Positions 15,259 through 31,184 of a stretch of DNA of 33,921 nucleotides are shown in pieces. Origin of the DNA: Pararhodospirillum photometricum DSM 122 (GTDB taxonomy: Bacteria; Pseudomonadota; Alphaproteobacteria; Rhodospirillales; Rhodospirillaceae); NCBI RefSeq assembly GCF_000284415.1, contig NC_017059.1, positions 3,253,165 through 3,287,085 on the forward strand, written 5' to 3'. The first letter of the stretch is position 1; each line of letters begins with the position of its first letter. Made by a program: the position numbers and the translations under genes. A model generated the notes under the pieces. The model did no database searches, was not told where the DNA came from, and saw only the letters and a program-made list of their open reading frames with translations.

Positions 15259-17124
15259 ATGATTGATGGCTCGACCCCGCGCTCGGCCTGCTTGGACGGT
15301 GCCGGTGCTGGTGCGCAGCTCTCTTCGCTGTTCGCGACGACCGATACCGTCTACCTTTTGTTGGCACTCGACGGAAGCGTTCTGGATCTCAATCGCGCCG
15401 CCCTTTCCCTGATGCGAACCAGTCGCGACAGCGTGGTGGGGCGCGACTTCTGGTCTTTGCCTTGGTGGCGCGATCAGGCGGCGGTGGCCACCTTGCGCCC
15501 GCGCAGCACCGTTGCCGGCCGGAGTGCCCGGGCCGACGCTGTGTGGAAGGATGCCGAGGGAGCGCTCCACGTCATTGATCTTCGGCTCCACCCTCTGGGG
15601 GACACTTTGCTGGCCGAAGGCACCGACGTGACCGAGGAGCGGACTACCCGCGAGCGCTTGTGTTTGCGCGAGCACCAGTACCACACGCTGTTCGAGAACA
15701 TGCTTAGTGGGTTTGCCCGCCACGAATTGGTCGTGGGGCCCGATGGCAAGCCTGTCGATTATCGTTTTCTCGAGGTCAACAGCGCCTTCGAGCGTCTGAC
15801 CGGCTTGCGGCGCGAGGAGATCTTGGAGCGAACCGTGCTCGAGATCATGCCCGAAACCGAGCTGTTTTGGATCGAGACCTATGCCGCCGTGGTGCGGGAT
15901 AACGCCCCCATCCAGTTCGTTCACCATGCCGGGGTGATTGGCAAATGCTTTGAAGTGGTCGCCTATCCGTTGGGGCGAAACCAGTTTGCGTGCATGTTCA
16001 ATGACATTACCTCAGAAATAGAGGCGATTAACCGCCTCAAAGCCAGCGAGCAATATTATCATTCTTTGCTCGATAGCTCTCCGGCTGGAATTTTTTATTA
16101 TAGGAATGGTCGAGATATAAGCTACTGTAACCATCGTTTCTATGATATTCTTCAGGTCAGCCCGGAGGCAGCGCAAGAGTACGGCCTCAAGATCCTGCCG
16201 GACCCGGCCCAGCACGCCGTGATCGGCGCCTCGCTAGAAGGACGCTCCGGCGCGTTCGAAGGTCCCCTGCCCACGGGACGCCAGATTTATCTGCTCTGTT
16301 CGCCCTTGCGCACCGAACAAGGCGAGGTCAGCGGCGGGATCGGCATTTTGCAAGACGTGAGCGAGCGACGCGCGCGCGAGGCGGAAACCCAAGCCCTCAT
16401 CACCCGGCTGACCGAAACCAACACCGAACTCGAACGCTTTGCCTACGTGGCTTCCCACGATCTGCGCGAGCCGCTGCGCACCATTGCCTCGTTTACCCAG
16501 CTCTTGCAACGGCGCTACCAGGGGCGTCTCGACGCCGATGCCGACGCGTTTATTGCCCTGATCGTGGCCGGGGCAACGCGCATGCACACCTTGATCGGTG
16601 ATTTGCTCGCCTACTCCCGTATTTCCGACAACGGGGGGCTTTTCAAGGCTGTGGACACCACCGACGCCTGCAAGGTCGCTCTTCAGAACCTGCGCGAAAG
16701 CATCGAGGACGCCAAGGCCACGATCACCGTCGAGCCGTTGCCCAGCATTACCGGTGATCCGGTCCAGATCATGCAAGTTTTTCAGAATCTCATCGGCAAT
16801 GCTCTCAAGTTCCGCAGCGACTCGGCCCCTTGCCATATCGTCGTTTCAGCCGGTCAGGCCGGGGACGAGTGGCGGTTTTCGATCGCCGACAACGGCATTG
16901 GCATCGCCGAAACCAGCCAGGATATCTTCGAGATCTTTCGTCGGCTGCATGGGGGAGAGCGCTATCCCGGAACCGGCATTGGTCTGACCATCGCCAAGCG
17001 CATCATCCAGCGCCATGGTGGCGACATCTGGTACGAACCTAACCCGGCCGGGGGCACCGTCTTTCATTTTTGTATTCCCCGCGCTCTCGAGGACGCGGCC
17101 CCCAGCCCTACATCTGGTTCTTAA
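15259..17124 (+). CDS. Triple-PAS sensor histidine kinase
   Basis: A 621-residue kinase with no predicted membrane segment. Three PAS-like regions lie at about 25-130, 140-255 and 265-375 (for example TDTVYLLLALDGSVLDLNRA; ENMLSGFARHELVV; LLDSSPAGIFYYRNG). A phytochrome-kinase-style HisKA follows, with ELERFAYVASHDLREPLRTI (His400), then HATPase motifs QNLIGNALKF (Asn514), ADNGIGI, IFEIFRRLH and GTGIGLTIAKRI. No receiver domain and no adjacent response regulator, so its partner is elsewhere. Start ATG preceded by GGAGAGA. The PAS2/PAS3 junction (about 16000-16160) is strikingly AT-rich with rare codons such as ATA and AGG, suggesting a recombined domain. A palindromic terminator follows the stop. 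Confidence 0.92.
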   Translation: MIDGSTPRSACLDGAGAGAQLSSLFATTDTVYLLLALDGSVLDLNRAALSLMRTSRDSVVGRDFWSLPWWRDQAAVATLRPRSTVAGRSARADAVWKDAEGALHVIDLRLHPLGDTLLAEGTDVTEERTTRERLCLREHQYHTLFENMLSGFARHELVVGPDGKPVDYRFLEVNSAFERLTGLRREEILERTVLEIMPETELFWIETYAAVVRDNAPIQFVHHAGVIGKCFEVVAYPLGRNQFACMFNDITSEIEAINRLKASEQYYHSLLDSSPAGIFYYRNGRDISYCNHRFYDILQVSPEAAQEYGLKILPDPAQHAVIGASLEGRSGAFEGPLPTGRQIYLLCSPLRTEQGEVSGGIGILQDVSERRAREAETQALITRLTETNTELERFAYVASHDLREPLRTIASFTQLLQRRYQGRLDADADAFIALIVAGATRMHTLIGDLLAYSRISDNGGLFKAVDTTDACKVALQNLRESIEDAKATITVEPLPSITGDPVQIMQVFQNLIGNALKFRSDSAPCHIVVSAGQAGDEWRFSIADNGIGIAETSQDIFEIFRRLHGGERYPGTGIGLTIAKRIIQRHGGDIWYEPNPAGGTVFHFCIPRALEDAAPSPTSGS

Positions 17125-17131
17125 GGAAGGA

Positions 17132-17171
17132 GGGGTCTGGGGAGGCGAGCTTTCCCAGCCGTCCTCTTTTG
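17132..17171 (+). terminator. Dispersed palindrome copy 2, terminator of the PAS kinase
   Basis: GGGGT then CTGGGGAGGC (17137-17146), loop GA, GCTTTCCCAG (17149-17158), then CCGTCCTCTTTTG. All ten pairs form in RNA, two of them G-U, so this copy has drifted while keeping its structure. Eight bases after the stop codon. Confidence 0.7.
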
Positions 17172-17298
17172 TTGTGCCTCCAGCGGGGAACGGCTTGGTG
17201 TGGGATGCCCTTTGGTGTTGCGAGCGCTTCTCAATATCGGTATAAAGACCCCACCGGACCCGGGGTGTCCGGCGGCAGGGGCGAAAGAGGACAAGGCG

Positions 17299-17763
17299 AT
17301 GGGACGTGGGATCGGGACGGGGAAAGGGCGTTTGGAGCAAGACGGCGCCCGCGGAGCGTTGTTGGTCGAGGCCGCGCGGTGCTGGGAGCGCCGCCCGGGC
17401 TGTTCGGGCGGCTTTCCGGCCGGAATGGTGCGCCGACTGTGCGCCGCCGGCCTGGGCGACGTGGTGGTGGCGCTTGATGGCTTGTTGGTGGTGGCGGCCG
17501 TTCATGCCACGCCGCCGTTGGTCCTGGGGTCGCCGGGCAGCGCGCTGGACACGCCCGACTCTCGTTTGCTGGCCCAGGTCCTTGAAAGCGCCTTAGACGG
17601 TTTGGGGCTGGGCGATCCGGCCGTGGACCGGCTGTCGTTTCGGTTGGGCGCGCGTGGGGGCGTCTTGATGCGTCGAGGGTTGGCGCGCTTTGGCTCTCCG
17701 TGTGCGTCGGTGTGCCAGACTGCCCTGCCGCCGGCCGGGGCTTTCATGGCGGCGGCGGAGTAG
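17299..17763 (+). CDS. Unrecognised 154-residue protein
   Basis: I do not recognise this protein. The chosen ATG (17299) follows an AAGG/GAGG-rich stretch; the frame is open further upstream but without a good start. Codon use has the G/C-rich third positions expected of local genes. There is a hydrophobic beta-like core (LGDVVVALDGLLVVAAVHA, about 55-73), a helical segment (SRLLAQVLESALDGLGLGD) and four or five cysteines, including Cys in ERRPGCSGG and a C-terminal GSPCASVCQTAL. No signal peptide is evident. It is flanked by the kinase terminator and the phoX leader, and appears to be a single-gene unit. It could be a genuine orphan or, less likely, non-coding. Confidence 0.5.
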   Translation: MGRGIGTGKGRLEQDGARGALLVEAARCWERRPGCSGGFPAGMVRRLCAAGLGDVVVALDGLLVVAAVHATPPLVLGSPGSALDTPDSRLLAQVLESALDGLGLGDPAVDRLSFRLGARGGVLMRRGLARFGSPCASVCQTALPPAGAFMAAAE

Positions 17764-17873
17764 GGGGTTGGTTGGGCGGAGGGCCGTGGAGGAAGGATAA
17801 AAGACGGGGGCGGCGGGACCCTCCCCGGACTCCTTTCTTCAGAAGGGCTGATGTGACGAGCCTGTGTCTTGTC

Positions 17874-17897
17874 ATGAAGTCTTCCGGGAAGCTTCAT
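17874..17897. promoter_or_regulatory. Imperfect 24-bp dyad upstream of phoX
   Basis: Half-sites ATGAAGTCTTCC and GGGAAGCTTCAT match as inverted repeats at 9 of 12 positions. It sits about 105 bp before the phoX ATG, a position suited to an operator. It does not read as a Pho box (no pair of CTGTCAT-like direct repeats at 11-bp spacing), so the regulator is unknown. Confidence 0.35.
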
Positions 17898-17964
17898 CGA
17901 AGCAACGTTTTCGCGCAGGGCGGGCGTGACCATACTGCGCCCCGCCCCCCGCGGGGTCGGGACC

Positions 17965-18006
17965 ATGACCAGCCCGGCGGGTTTCACGAAAACGAGGCTT
18001 CCATGA
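17965..18006 (+). CDS. Possible 13-residue leader peptide overlapping phoX
   Basis: ATG at 17965 encodes MTSPAGFTKTRLP and stops at a TGA overlapping the phoX ATG (ATGA at 18003-18006). A weak G-rich stretch precedes it. Its position would allow translational coupling with phoX, but so short a frame could be chance. Confidence 0.25.
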   Translation: MTSPAGFTKTRLP

Positions 18007-19997
18007 CCCAGACCACCGCCCATGGCGTCGTGTCCTCCCGGGACACGGACGTTGAAGAACCCTATTCCAACCCCCATGTGGTCAATCCCATGGCGGAGGT
18101 GATCTCCAAGCGGCTGGCGACCCTGGCCAACGCGCCGATCGGCCGCCGTCAGGCCTTGCGGGGCCTGGGGGCTCTGACGGCCATCAGTGTTCTGCCGACG
18201 TTGGGGGCCGTGGGGGCGGCGGGCAAGGCGATGGCCGCGACCAATCCCTCGACCCTGAGCTTCAAGGAAATTCCCCACCTGATGGACCAGGACCATCATG
18301 TGGCCGAGGGCTACCATGCCGGGGTCCTGATCCGCTGGGGTGATCCGGTGCTGCCCGAGGCTCCGGCCTTCGATCCCACCCACCTGACGGCCGCCGCGCA
18401 GCTCAAGCAGTTCGGTTACAACAACGACTTCCTGGGTTACTTCCCGCTGGAGCGTGGCTCGAACAACTCCAGCCATGGCCTGCTGACCATCAACCACGAG
18501 TACGTGGACCGCAAGCTGATGTGGTCGGGTCAAGATCCCGAGGGCATCGACAGCCAGACCGAAGAGCAGATCAACGTCGAAATGGCCGCCCACGGCCACT
18601 CGGTGATCGAGGTCAAGCGCGACGGCGACCTGTGGTCGGTGGTGCCCAACAGCCGCTATGCCCGGCGTATTTCGACCCTGGAGACTGAGATTCGCGTCTC
18701 GGGACCAGCAGCCGGCCACGACCGCCTGAAGACCAGCGCCGACCCCACCGGGACCCGGGTCATCGGAACCTTGCAAAATTGCGCCGGCGGCGTGACCCCC
18801 TGGGGCACGGTTCTGATCGCTGAGGAAAACTTCGACCGCTATTTCAACGGCGCCACCTTGCCGCCCGCCGAAGAGCGCAATTACAAGCGCCTTGGCATCA
18901 ACGGCAAGCCGGACTACGGCTGGTATCGCTTCCATCCGCGCTTTGACGTGGCCAAGGAGCCCAACGAGCCCAACCGCTTCGGCTGGATGGTCGAGTTCGA
19001 TCCCTACGACCCGACCTCGGTGCCGGTCAAGCGCACCGCGCTGGGACGCTTCAAGCACGAAGGCGCCAACGTCATCATCAACCACGATGGCCGTCTGGCC
19101 GTGTATGCCGGTGACGATGAGCGCTTCGAGTTTGTCTACAAGTTCATCACCAAGAACAAGGTGGACCTCGCCAATCCGGCGGCCAACAAGGACCTGCTCG
19201 ACGAGGGCACCCTCTATGTCGGCAAGTTCGCCGCCGATGGCACCTTGGCTTGGCTGCCTTTGGTGTTTGGTCAGGGTCCGCTGACCCCGGAGAACGATTT
19301 CCACAGCCAGGCCGATGTGGTGATCGAAGCCCGGCGCGCCGCCAGCTTGATGGGCGCCACCCCCATGGACCGCCCCGAAGACGTGGAGCCCAATCCCGTC
19401 ACCGCCTCGATCTTTATGGCGCTCACCAACAACACCAAGCGCAAGGCCGAGCAGGTCGACGCCGCCAACCCCCGCGCCACCAACGAGCACGGCCACGTGC
19501 TGGAAATGGTGCCGCCGGGCGGCAAGGGGCGGGCCGCCAAGCATGAGGCTGACCTCTTTACCTGGAACATTTTCGTGCTGTGCGGCAATCCGGCCAAGCC
19601 CGAGGATGGGGCCCGCTACCATCCGGCCACCTCGGAACACGGCTGGCTGTCGTGCCCCGACAACGTGGCCTTCGACCCCCGGGGCCGCTTGTGGATTTCC
19701 ACCGACGGCGCCACCAAGTTCGGCTACGCCGATGGTCTGTGGGCCGCCGATGTCGAAGGCGAGGGCCGGGCGCTGACCCGCCACTTCTACGCCACCCCGA
19801 CCGGCGCCGAAATGTGCGGGCCGTTCCTGACGCCCGATGGCACCACCATGTTCTGCTGTGTCCAGCATCCCGGCGATGACAAGGACAGCACCTTTGACGC
19901 GCCGTCCACCCGCTGGCCGGACTTCAAGGAGGGCATGCCGCCCCGGCCGTCCGTTGTGTTCATCACCCGCAAGGGTGGCGGCGAGATCGGCGGCTAA
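18003..19997 (+). CDS. phoX: PhoX-family alkaline phosphatase (DUF839)
   Basis: A 664-residue exported phosphatase that releases phosphate from phosphomonoesters in the periplasm; known members use Fe/Ca cofactors. The N-terminus has a long n-region, a twin-arginine stretch IGRRQALRG (Arg48-Arg49; Phe of the Tat consensus is replaced by Ala), a hydrophobic core and AMA for cleavage near residue 78, indicating Tat export of the folded protein. Family hallmarks include SSHGLLTINHEYVD, GTVLIAEENFDRYF, NHDGRLAVYAGDDERFEFVYKF, EHGHVLEM and DNVAFDPRGRLWISTDG. The ATG at 18003 follows GAGG at six-base spacing; the longer frame from 17700 is rejected. No clear Pho box is visible upstream. A strong terminator of the dispersed family follows. 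Confidence 0.93.
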   Translation: MTQTTAHGVVSSRDTDVEEPYSNPHVVNPMAEVISKRLATLANAPIGRRQALRGLGALTAISVLPTLGAVGAAGKAMAATNPSTLSFKEIPHLMDQDHHVAEGYHAGVLIRWGDPVLPEAPAFDPTHLTAAAQLKQFGYNNDFLGYFPLERGSNNSSHGLLTINHEYVDRKLMWSGQDPEGIDSQTEEQINVEMAAHGHSVIEVKRDGDLWSVVPNSRYARRISTLETEIRVSGPAAGHDRLKTSADPTGTRVIGTLQNCAGGVTPWGTVLIAEENFDRYFNGATLPPAEERNYKRLGINGKPDYGWYRFHPRFDVAKEPNEPNRFGWMVEFDPYDPTSVPVKRTALGRFKHEGANVIINHDGRLAVYAGDDERFEFVYKFITKNKVDLANPAANKDLLDEGTLYVGKFAADGTLAWLPLVFGQGPLTPENDFHSQADVVIEARRAASLMGATPMDRPEDVEPNPVTASIFMALTNNTKRKAEQVDAANPRATNEHGHVLEMVPPGGKGRAAKHEADLFTWNIFVLCGNPAKPEDGARYHPATSEHGWLSCPDNVAFDPRGRLWISTDGATKFGYADGLWAADVEGEGRALTRHFYATPTGAEMCGPFLTPDGTTMFCCVQHPGDDKDSTFDAPSTRWPDFKEGMPPRPSVVFITRKGGGEIGG

Positions 19998-20020
19998 AGG
20001 TCGCCCCTTTCTGGTCCGAG

Positions 20021-20058
20021 GGGTCTGGGGAGGCCGCTGCCTCCCCAGCCTTTTTTTT
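20021..20058 (+). terminator. Dispersed palindrome copy 3, terminator of phoX
   Basis: GGGT, stem CTGGGGAGGC (20025-20034), loop CGCT, GCCTCCCCAG (20039-20048), CC, then eight T (20051-20058). A textbook intrinsic terminator, 27 bp after the phoX stop. Confidence 0.92.
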
Positions 20059-20365
20059 ACCCGAACGCCGGCACGTCCCGGCGCAGATCGGGCCCCTCGT
20101 GCAAAGCGGTCACCGCCAGCGAGAGCACGACATCGTCAGCGTTGACCGCCAACGGCGGCTCAGACGTGAGGACGAAGCCATCGGCCGCCAACGTGGCCGC
20201 CAGCTTGGGCAAGGCCGGGCCCGGCAAATGCACCAGCAACACCGCGCGCACGTTGGAATACAAGGTGTGGCCCGCCAGCCAGCCGTCGCAGCGTTCCGCG
20301 CTGGCGGTGGCCCGGGCGATGGCAGTGTGAAAATCGGCGCGGACGCAGACTTCCATCGTGAGCAT
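20057..20365 (-). CDS. Unrecognised 102-residue protein
   Basis: I do not recognise this family. The ATG at 20365 has AAAGGA about 8 bases upstream on its own strand, and codon use is typical of the window. The protein starts MLTMEVCVRADFHTAIARAT and has a compact alpha/beta look: helix, WLAGHTLYSNVRAVLLVHLP (a beta strand core), helix ALPKLAATLAADG, then VLTSEPPLAVNADDVVLSLA. No signal peptide or membrane segment. It is convergent with phoX, and its TAA stop lies in the T-tract of the phoX terminator. Divergent from nifJ across about 380 bp, so the two may share a control region. Function unknown. Confidence 0.6.
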   Translation of the reverse strand: MLTMEVCVRADFHTAIARATASAERCDGWLAGHTLYSNVRAVLLVHLPGPALPKLAATLAADGFVLTSEPPLAVNADDVVLSLAVTALHEGPDLRRDVPAFG

Positions 20366-20746
20366 GGTTTTTTCCTTTCGCGTCCCTTCGCAGGCTTTGC
20401 TACACGGCAGGGGTGAGTGTTGCGGGTCTTTGCACACCCTCGACGAAGGGAGAGGGGAGTACTCTTTCTGGCATAGATTTAAGGGCTTTTGACGGCGGGT
20501 TTTACCTGGAACCCTTCCCAAGAGGGGAGTAGGTTTCTCCTCCCGAGGGCCGTCATCCCCCCTTGCCGACCCGTGTGAAGCGGTGTACGCAACATTAGAA
20601 CCCGGCACGCGCCCCTCAAGAAATAAACAATCGCGCTTTCGACCCCTTGTGCGATAGGGTCCCATGTGTCATAGCCGGTGTGCGCTGCAAAACCGCACCC
20701 CGACACCCATTTGACAGACGCGCAGGACAGACAGGAGATTCCCCCC
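20366..20746. other. Divergent intergenic region upstream of nifJ
   Basis: No gene is supported here. The 11-bp direct repeat AGAGGGGAGTA occurs at 20451-20461 and 20521-20531. A small inverted repeat GTGCG/CGCAC lies near 20681-20699. I could not see a convincing NifA site, sigma-54 -24/-12 element or FNR box. TTGACA at 20711 is too close to the ATG to act as a -35 for nifJ. Confidence 0.4.
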
Positions 20747-24325
<3,579 letters not shown>

Positions 24326-24331
24326 GAAAAC

Positions 24332-24363
24332 AAGGCTGGGGAGGCACGGCCTCCCCAGACCCC
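24332..24363 (-). terminator. Dispersed palindrome copy 4 (reverse orientation)
   Basis: AAGG, CTGGGGAGGC (24336-24345), loop ACG, GCCTCCCCAG (24349-24358), ACCCC. On the minus strand it ends in GCCTTGTTTTC, so it terminates transcripts of the response-regulator gene arriving from the right. Confidence 0.8.
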
Positions 24364-24379
24364 GCGATAACGCTATGAG

Positions 24380-24417
24380 GGGTCTGGGGAGGCGAGCCTC
24401 CCCAGCCTTTCTTTTTT
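24380..24417 (+). terminator. Dispersed palindrome copy 5, terminator of nifJ
   Basis: GGGGT, CTGGGGAGGC (24384-24393), loop GA, GCCTCCCCAG (24396-24405), CCTTTC then TTTTTT. Forward orientation. With copy 4 it forms a 78-bp imperfect inverted pair around GCGATAACGCTATGA. Confidence 0.88.
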
Positions 24418-24419
24418 CC

Positions 24420-25309
24420 CTACGCGGCACTCACACAATTTCGCCCGGCTTTTTTGGCGGCATACAAGGCCTGATCCGCACAATCGGTCAGAGCCGTCCC
24501 CTCCGGCTCATAGGCGGCAACCCCCAGACTGACACTCAACACCGGCGCCACGTCGGAGAAGGCGTGGGGGAGGCCCAGGTCGATGACGCTGGCGCGGATG
24601 CGCTCGGCCAGTAAGGTCGCCGTGTCGGCGCTCAGGCCGGGCAACAGCACGGCAAACTCCTCGCCCCCGAGGCGCGCCGCCATCTCGCCGGCCCGCCGCG
24701 AATACCGGGCCAAGACCCCGGCCACGGCGCGCAAGGCCTCGTCGCCCTTGGGGTGGCCGTAGTGGTCGTTGTAGCGTTTGAAATAATCCACATCGAGCAT
24801 GAGCAAGGACAAGGGCGTGGCGTTGCGTCGGGCGCGGCGGATTTCCTGGTCCAGGGCATCGTCGAAGGCGCGGCGGTTGGCCAAGCGGGTGAGGGGGTCC
24901 TGGATGGCGAGGCGGTGCAAATCGTCGGTGCGTTGCTTGAGCAGCAGATGGGTGCGCACCCGGGCGCGCACGATGGCGGGGTTGAGGGGTTTGTGAATGA
25001 AATCAACAGCCCCCAGGCGCAAGGCCAGGGTTTCGATCTCGGGGGCGTTATGGGCGGTGACAAACAGGATCGGCAGGTCGGCATAAAGCGGGTTGGTCTT
25101 GAGGATCTCGCAGACCTCGAAGCCGTTGGGGCTCGGGATCTCGGCATCCAGCAAGATCAGATCGGGGAGATGGCTTGCGACCTCGGCGAGCGCTTCGGCG
25201 CCGGTGCGGGCGCGCGCCAGGGTGCCGAAGTGGGCGACCAAGGAGGCAAGCAGGTCGAGGGAAGCTTCGTCGTCGTCCACGAGGAGGAGGCGAAATGGTT
25301 TGGCATCGG

Positions 25310-25313
<4 letters not shown>
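24420..25313 (-). CDS. Response regulator with diguanylate cyclase (receiver-GGDEF)
   Basis: A 297-residue cytosolic protein. The receiver domain (1-125) has the acidic cluster VDDDE, phosphoacceptor Asp56 in LLDAEIP, and Lys108 in HKPL. The GGDEF domain (135-297) has DPLTRLANRRAF, MLDVDYFKRYNDHYGH and the active site RLGGEEFAVLLP (216-220), so cyclic di-GMP synthesis is expected. The product-inhibition site is R-x-x-E (Arg207, Glu210) instead of R-x-x-D. Its ATG overlaps the hybrid kinase stop (ATGA), and AGGAGAGG lies upstream, so the two are made together and the kinase probably phosphorylates Asp56 through its HPt domain. It converges on nifJ with shared terminators. Confidence 0.94.
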
Positions 25314-29476
<4,163 letters not shown>

Positions 29477-29495
29477 CGCCCGCCGTGTCCGTCCA

Positions 29496-29520
29496 GAAGA
29501 TACCTCCCGAAGATACCTCC
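29496..29520 (-). repeat. Tandem 12-bp repeat upstream of the hybrid kinase
   Basis: GAAGATACCTCC occurs twice, at 29496-29507 and 29509-29520. Read on the gene strand each copy starts GGAGG, 20-44 nt before the kinase ATG. This could be a regulator half-site pair or a recent duplication. Confidence 0.5.
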
Positions 29521-29631
29521 AAAAGATGGCATAGGCGACCCCTTAGCGAAAGGGGAGGGCGTGCGAATCAGAGGGGAAATTTGCGCGGGGATCCCTGGAG
29601 GGCTGATACCATCGGGGCCCCTTACGAAAAG

Positions 29632-29663
29632 AAGGCTGGGGAGGCGCGGCCTCCCCAGGCCCC
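29632..29663 (-). terminator. Dispersed palindrome copy 6, terminator of ahcY
   Basis: CTGGGGAGGC (29636-29645), loop GCG, GCCTCCCCAG (29649-29658). On the minus strand the hairpin is followed by CCTTCTTTTC. It starts about 20 bp beyond the ahcY stop codon. Confidence 0.85.
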
Positions 29664-29679
29664 TTGGTCTCTTGGAGGA

Positions 29680-31083
29680 TTAGTAGCGGTAGGCGTCGGC
29701 CTTGAAGGGGCCGGCGACGTCCACGCCGATGTAGGAAGCCTGACGCTCGGACAGTACCGACAAGGTGACGCCCAGCTTGGCCAGATGCAGCGCCGCCACC
29801 TTTTCATCGAGGTGCTTGGGCAGGGTGTAGACCTTGTTCTCGTACTTGCCGTCCGCGTTGTTGGCGAACAGCTCGATCTGGGCCAGGGTCTGGTTGGTGA
29901 AAGAGGCGCTCATCACGAACGAGGGGTGGCCGGTGGCGCAGCCCAGGTTCACCAAGCGGCCTTCAGCCAGCAAGATGATGCGGTGGCCGTCGGGGAAGAT
30001 GACCTCGTCCACCTGCGGCTTGATGTTGTTCCAGGTCAGGTTCTTGAGGGCCGCGATCTGAATCTCGTTGTCAAAGTGGCCGATGTTGCAGACGATCGCC
30101 CGGTCCTTCATGGCGCGCATGTGGTCGAGGGTGATGACATCGACGTTGCCGGTGGCGGTCACGAAGATGTCGCCGCGCGGGGCGGCCTGTTCCATCGTGA
30201 CGACCTCATAGCCTTCCATCGCCGCTTGCAAGGCGCAGATCGGGTCGATTTCGGTGACCAGCACCCGGCACCCGGCGTTGCGCAGCGAATCGGCCGAGCC
30301 CTTGCCCACGTCGCCAAAGCCAGCGACCACGGCCACCTTGCCGGCCATCATCACGTCGGTGGCGCGGCGGATGCCGTCCACCAGCGATTCCCGGCAGCCA
30401 TACTTGTTGTCGAACTTCGACTTGGTGACCGAGTCATTCACGTTGATGGCGGGGAAGGGCAGGGTGCCGGCCCGTTCCATTTCGTAGAGGCGATGCACGC
30501 CCGTGGTCGTCTCTTCCGTCACGCCCTGGATGTTGGCCAGGACCTTGGAGTACCAGCCGGGCTGTTCGGCCAGACGCGCCTTGATGGCGGCAAACAGGCA
30601 TTCGGCTTCTTCGCTGTCCGGGTTGGCCAGCAAGGACGGATCCTTTTCGGCGCGCGCGCCCAGGTGGATCAGCAGCGTAGCGTCGCCGCCGTCGTCCAAG
30701 ATCATGTTGGGCGTGCCGCCATCGGCCCACTCAAAGATCTTGTGGGTGTAGTCCCAGTACTCGGTCAGGGTTTCGCCCTTGCGCGCGAACACCGGGGTGC
30801 CGGCGGCGGCAATGGCGGCGGCCGCGTGGTCCTGGGTCGAGTAAATGTTGCAAGAGGCCCAGCGCACGTCGGCGCCCAGGGCCTTCAGGGTCTCGATCAG
30901 CACCGCCGTTTGAATGGTCATGTGCAAGGACCCGGCAATACGCGCGCCCTTGAGCGGCTGCTGCGCCCCATACTCGGCGCGGGTCGCCATCAGACCCGGC
31001 ATTTCGCTTTCCGCGATCTCGATTTCCTTGCGGCCCCACGCCGCCAGGGACGGGTCGGCAATCCTGCTTTCGGTGATGCTCAT
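29680..31083 (-). CDS. ahcY: Adenosylhomocysteinase (SAH hydrolase)
   Basis: Cytosolic NAD-dependent enzyme that splits S-adenosylhomocysteine into adenosine and homocysteine, relieving inhibition of methyltransferases and feeding methionine recycling. It has 467 residues, typical of bacteria. Seen: [31 protein letters not shown], the NAD-binding [11 protein letters not shown] (254-264), [20 protein letters not shown] with catalytic Lys/Asp residues, [19 protein letters not shown], and the invariant C-terminus KADAYRY. The ATG at 31083 follows GGAG at about 6 bases; upstream in-frame sequence crosses the promoter and was rejected. A perfect 20-bp palindrome overlaps its promoter. It lies downstream of the PTS genes but is separated from ptsI by terminators, so it is an independent transcription unit. 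Confidence 0.97.
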   Translation of the reverse strand: MSITESRIADPSLAAWGRKEIEIAESEMPGLMATRAEYGAQQPLKGARIAGSLHMTIQTAVLIETLKALGADVRWASCNIYSTQDHAAAAIAAAGTPVFARKGETLTEYWDYTHKIFEWADGGTPNMILDDGGDATLLIHLGARAEKDPSLLANPDSEEAECLFAAIKARLAEQPGWYSKVLANIQGVTEETTTGVHRLYEMERAGTLPFPAINVNDSVTKSKFDNKYGCRESLVDGIRRATDVMMAGKVAVVAGFGDVGKGSADSLRNAGCRVLVTEIDPICALQAAMEGYEVVTMEQAAPRGDIFVTATGNVDVITLDHMRAMKDRAIVCNIGHFDNEIQIAALKNLTWNNIKPQVDEVIFPDGHRIILLAEGRLVNLGCATGHPSFVMSASFTNQTLAQIELFANNADGKYENKVYTLPKHLDEKVAALHLAKLGVTLSVLSERQASYIGVDVAGPFKADAYRY

Positions 31084-31137
31084 CAGTCGCTCCGCTTGCT
31101 GGCTGACACCCGGGTCGAGCCGGGACGTCTGATGTCT

Positions 31138-31166
31138 ATATAAAGATATCTTTATATCGTTATCAA
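31138..31166 (-). promoter_or_regulatory. ahcY promoter with perfect 20-bp palindromic operator
   Basis: ATATAAAGATATCTTTATAT (31138-31157) is a perfect palindrome in otherwise GC-rich DNA. On the ahcY strand TTGATA (31161-31166) is followed after 17 nt by TTATAT (31138-31143), so the palindrome covers the spacer and -10 and would suit a repressor. It resembles what I recall of sites for SahR, the ArsR-family SAH-responsive regulator of ahcY and methionine genes in Proteobacteria; that identification is inference. Confidence 0.7.
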
Positions 31167-31184
31167 GGGGAATCGAGGAAAAGG

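Noticed and set aside
17860..17880. Pho box upstream of phoX (CTGTGTCTTGTCATG)
   Set aside because: Only one half resembles CTGTCAT and the second half at 11-bp spacing does not match.
17502..19868. 788-codon minus-strand frame opposite phoX
   Set aside because: No recognisable domain, overlaps a certain gene, and has no ribosome-binding site of note.
20640..20746. Sigma-54 or NifA control of nifJ
   Set aside because: No GG-N10-GC at -24/-12 and no TGT-N10-ACA that I could find in the upstream region.
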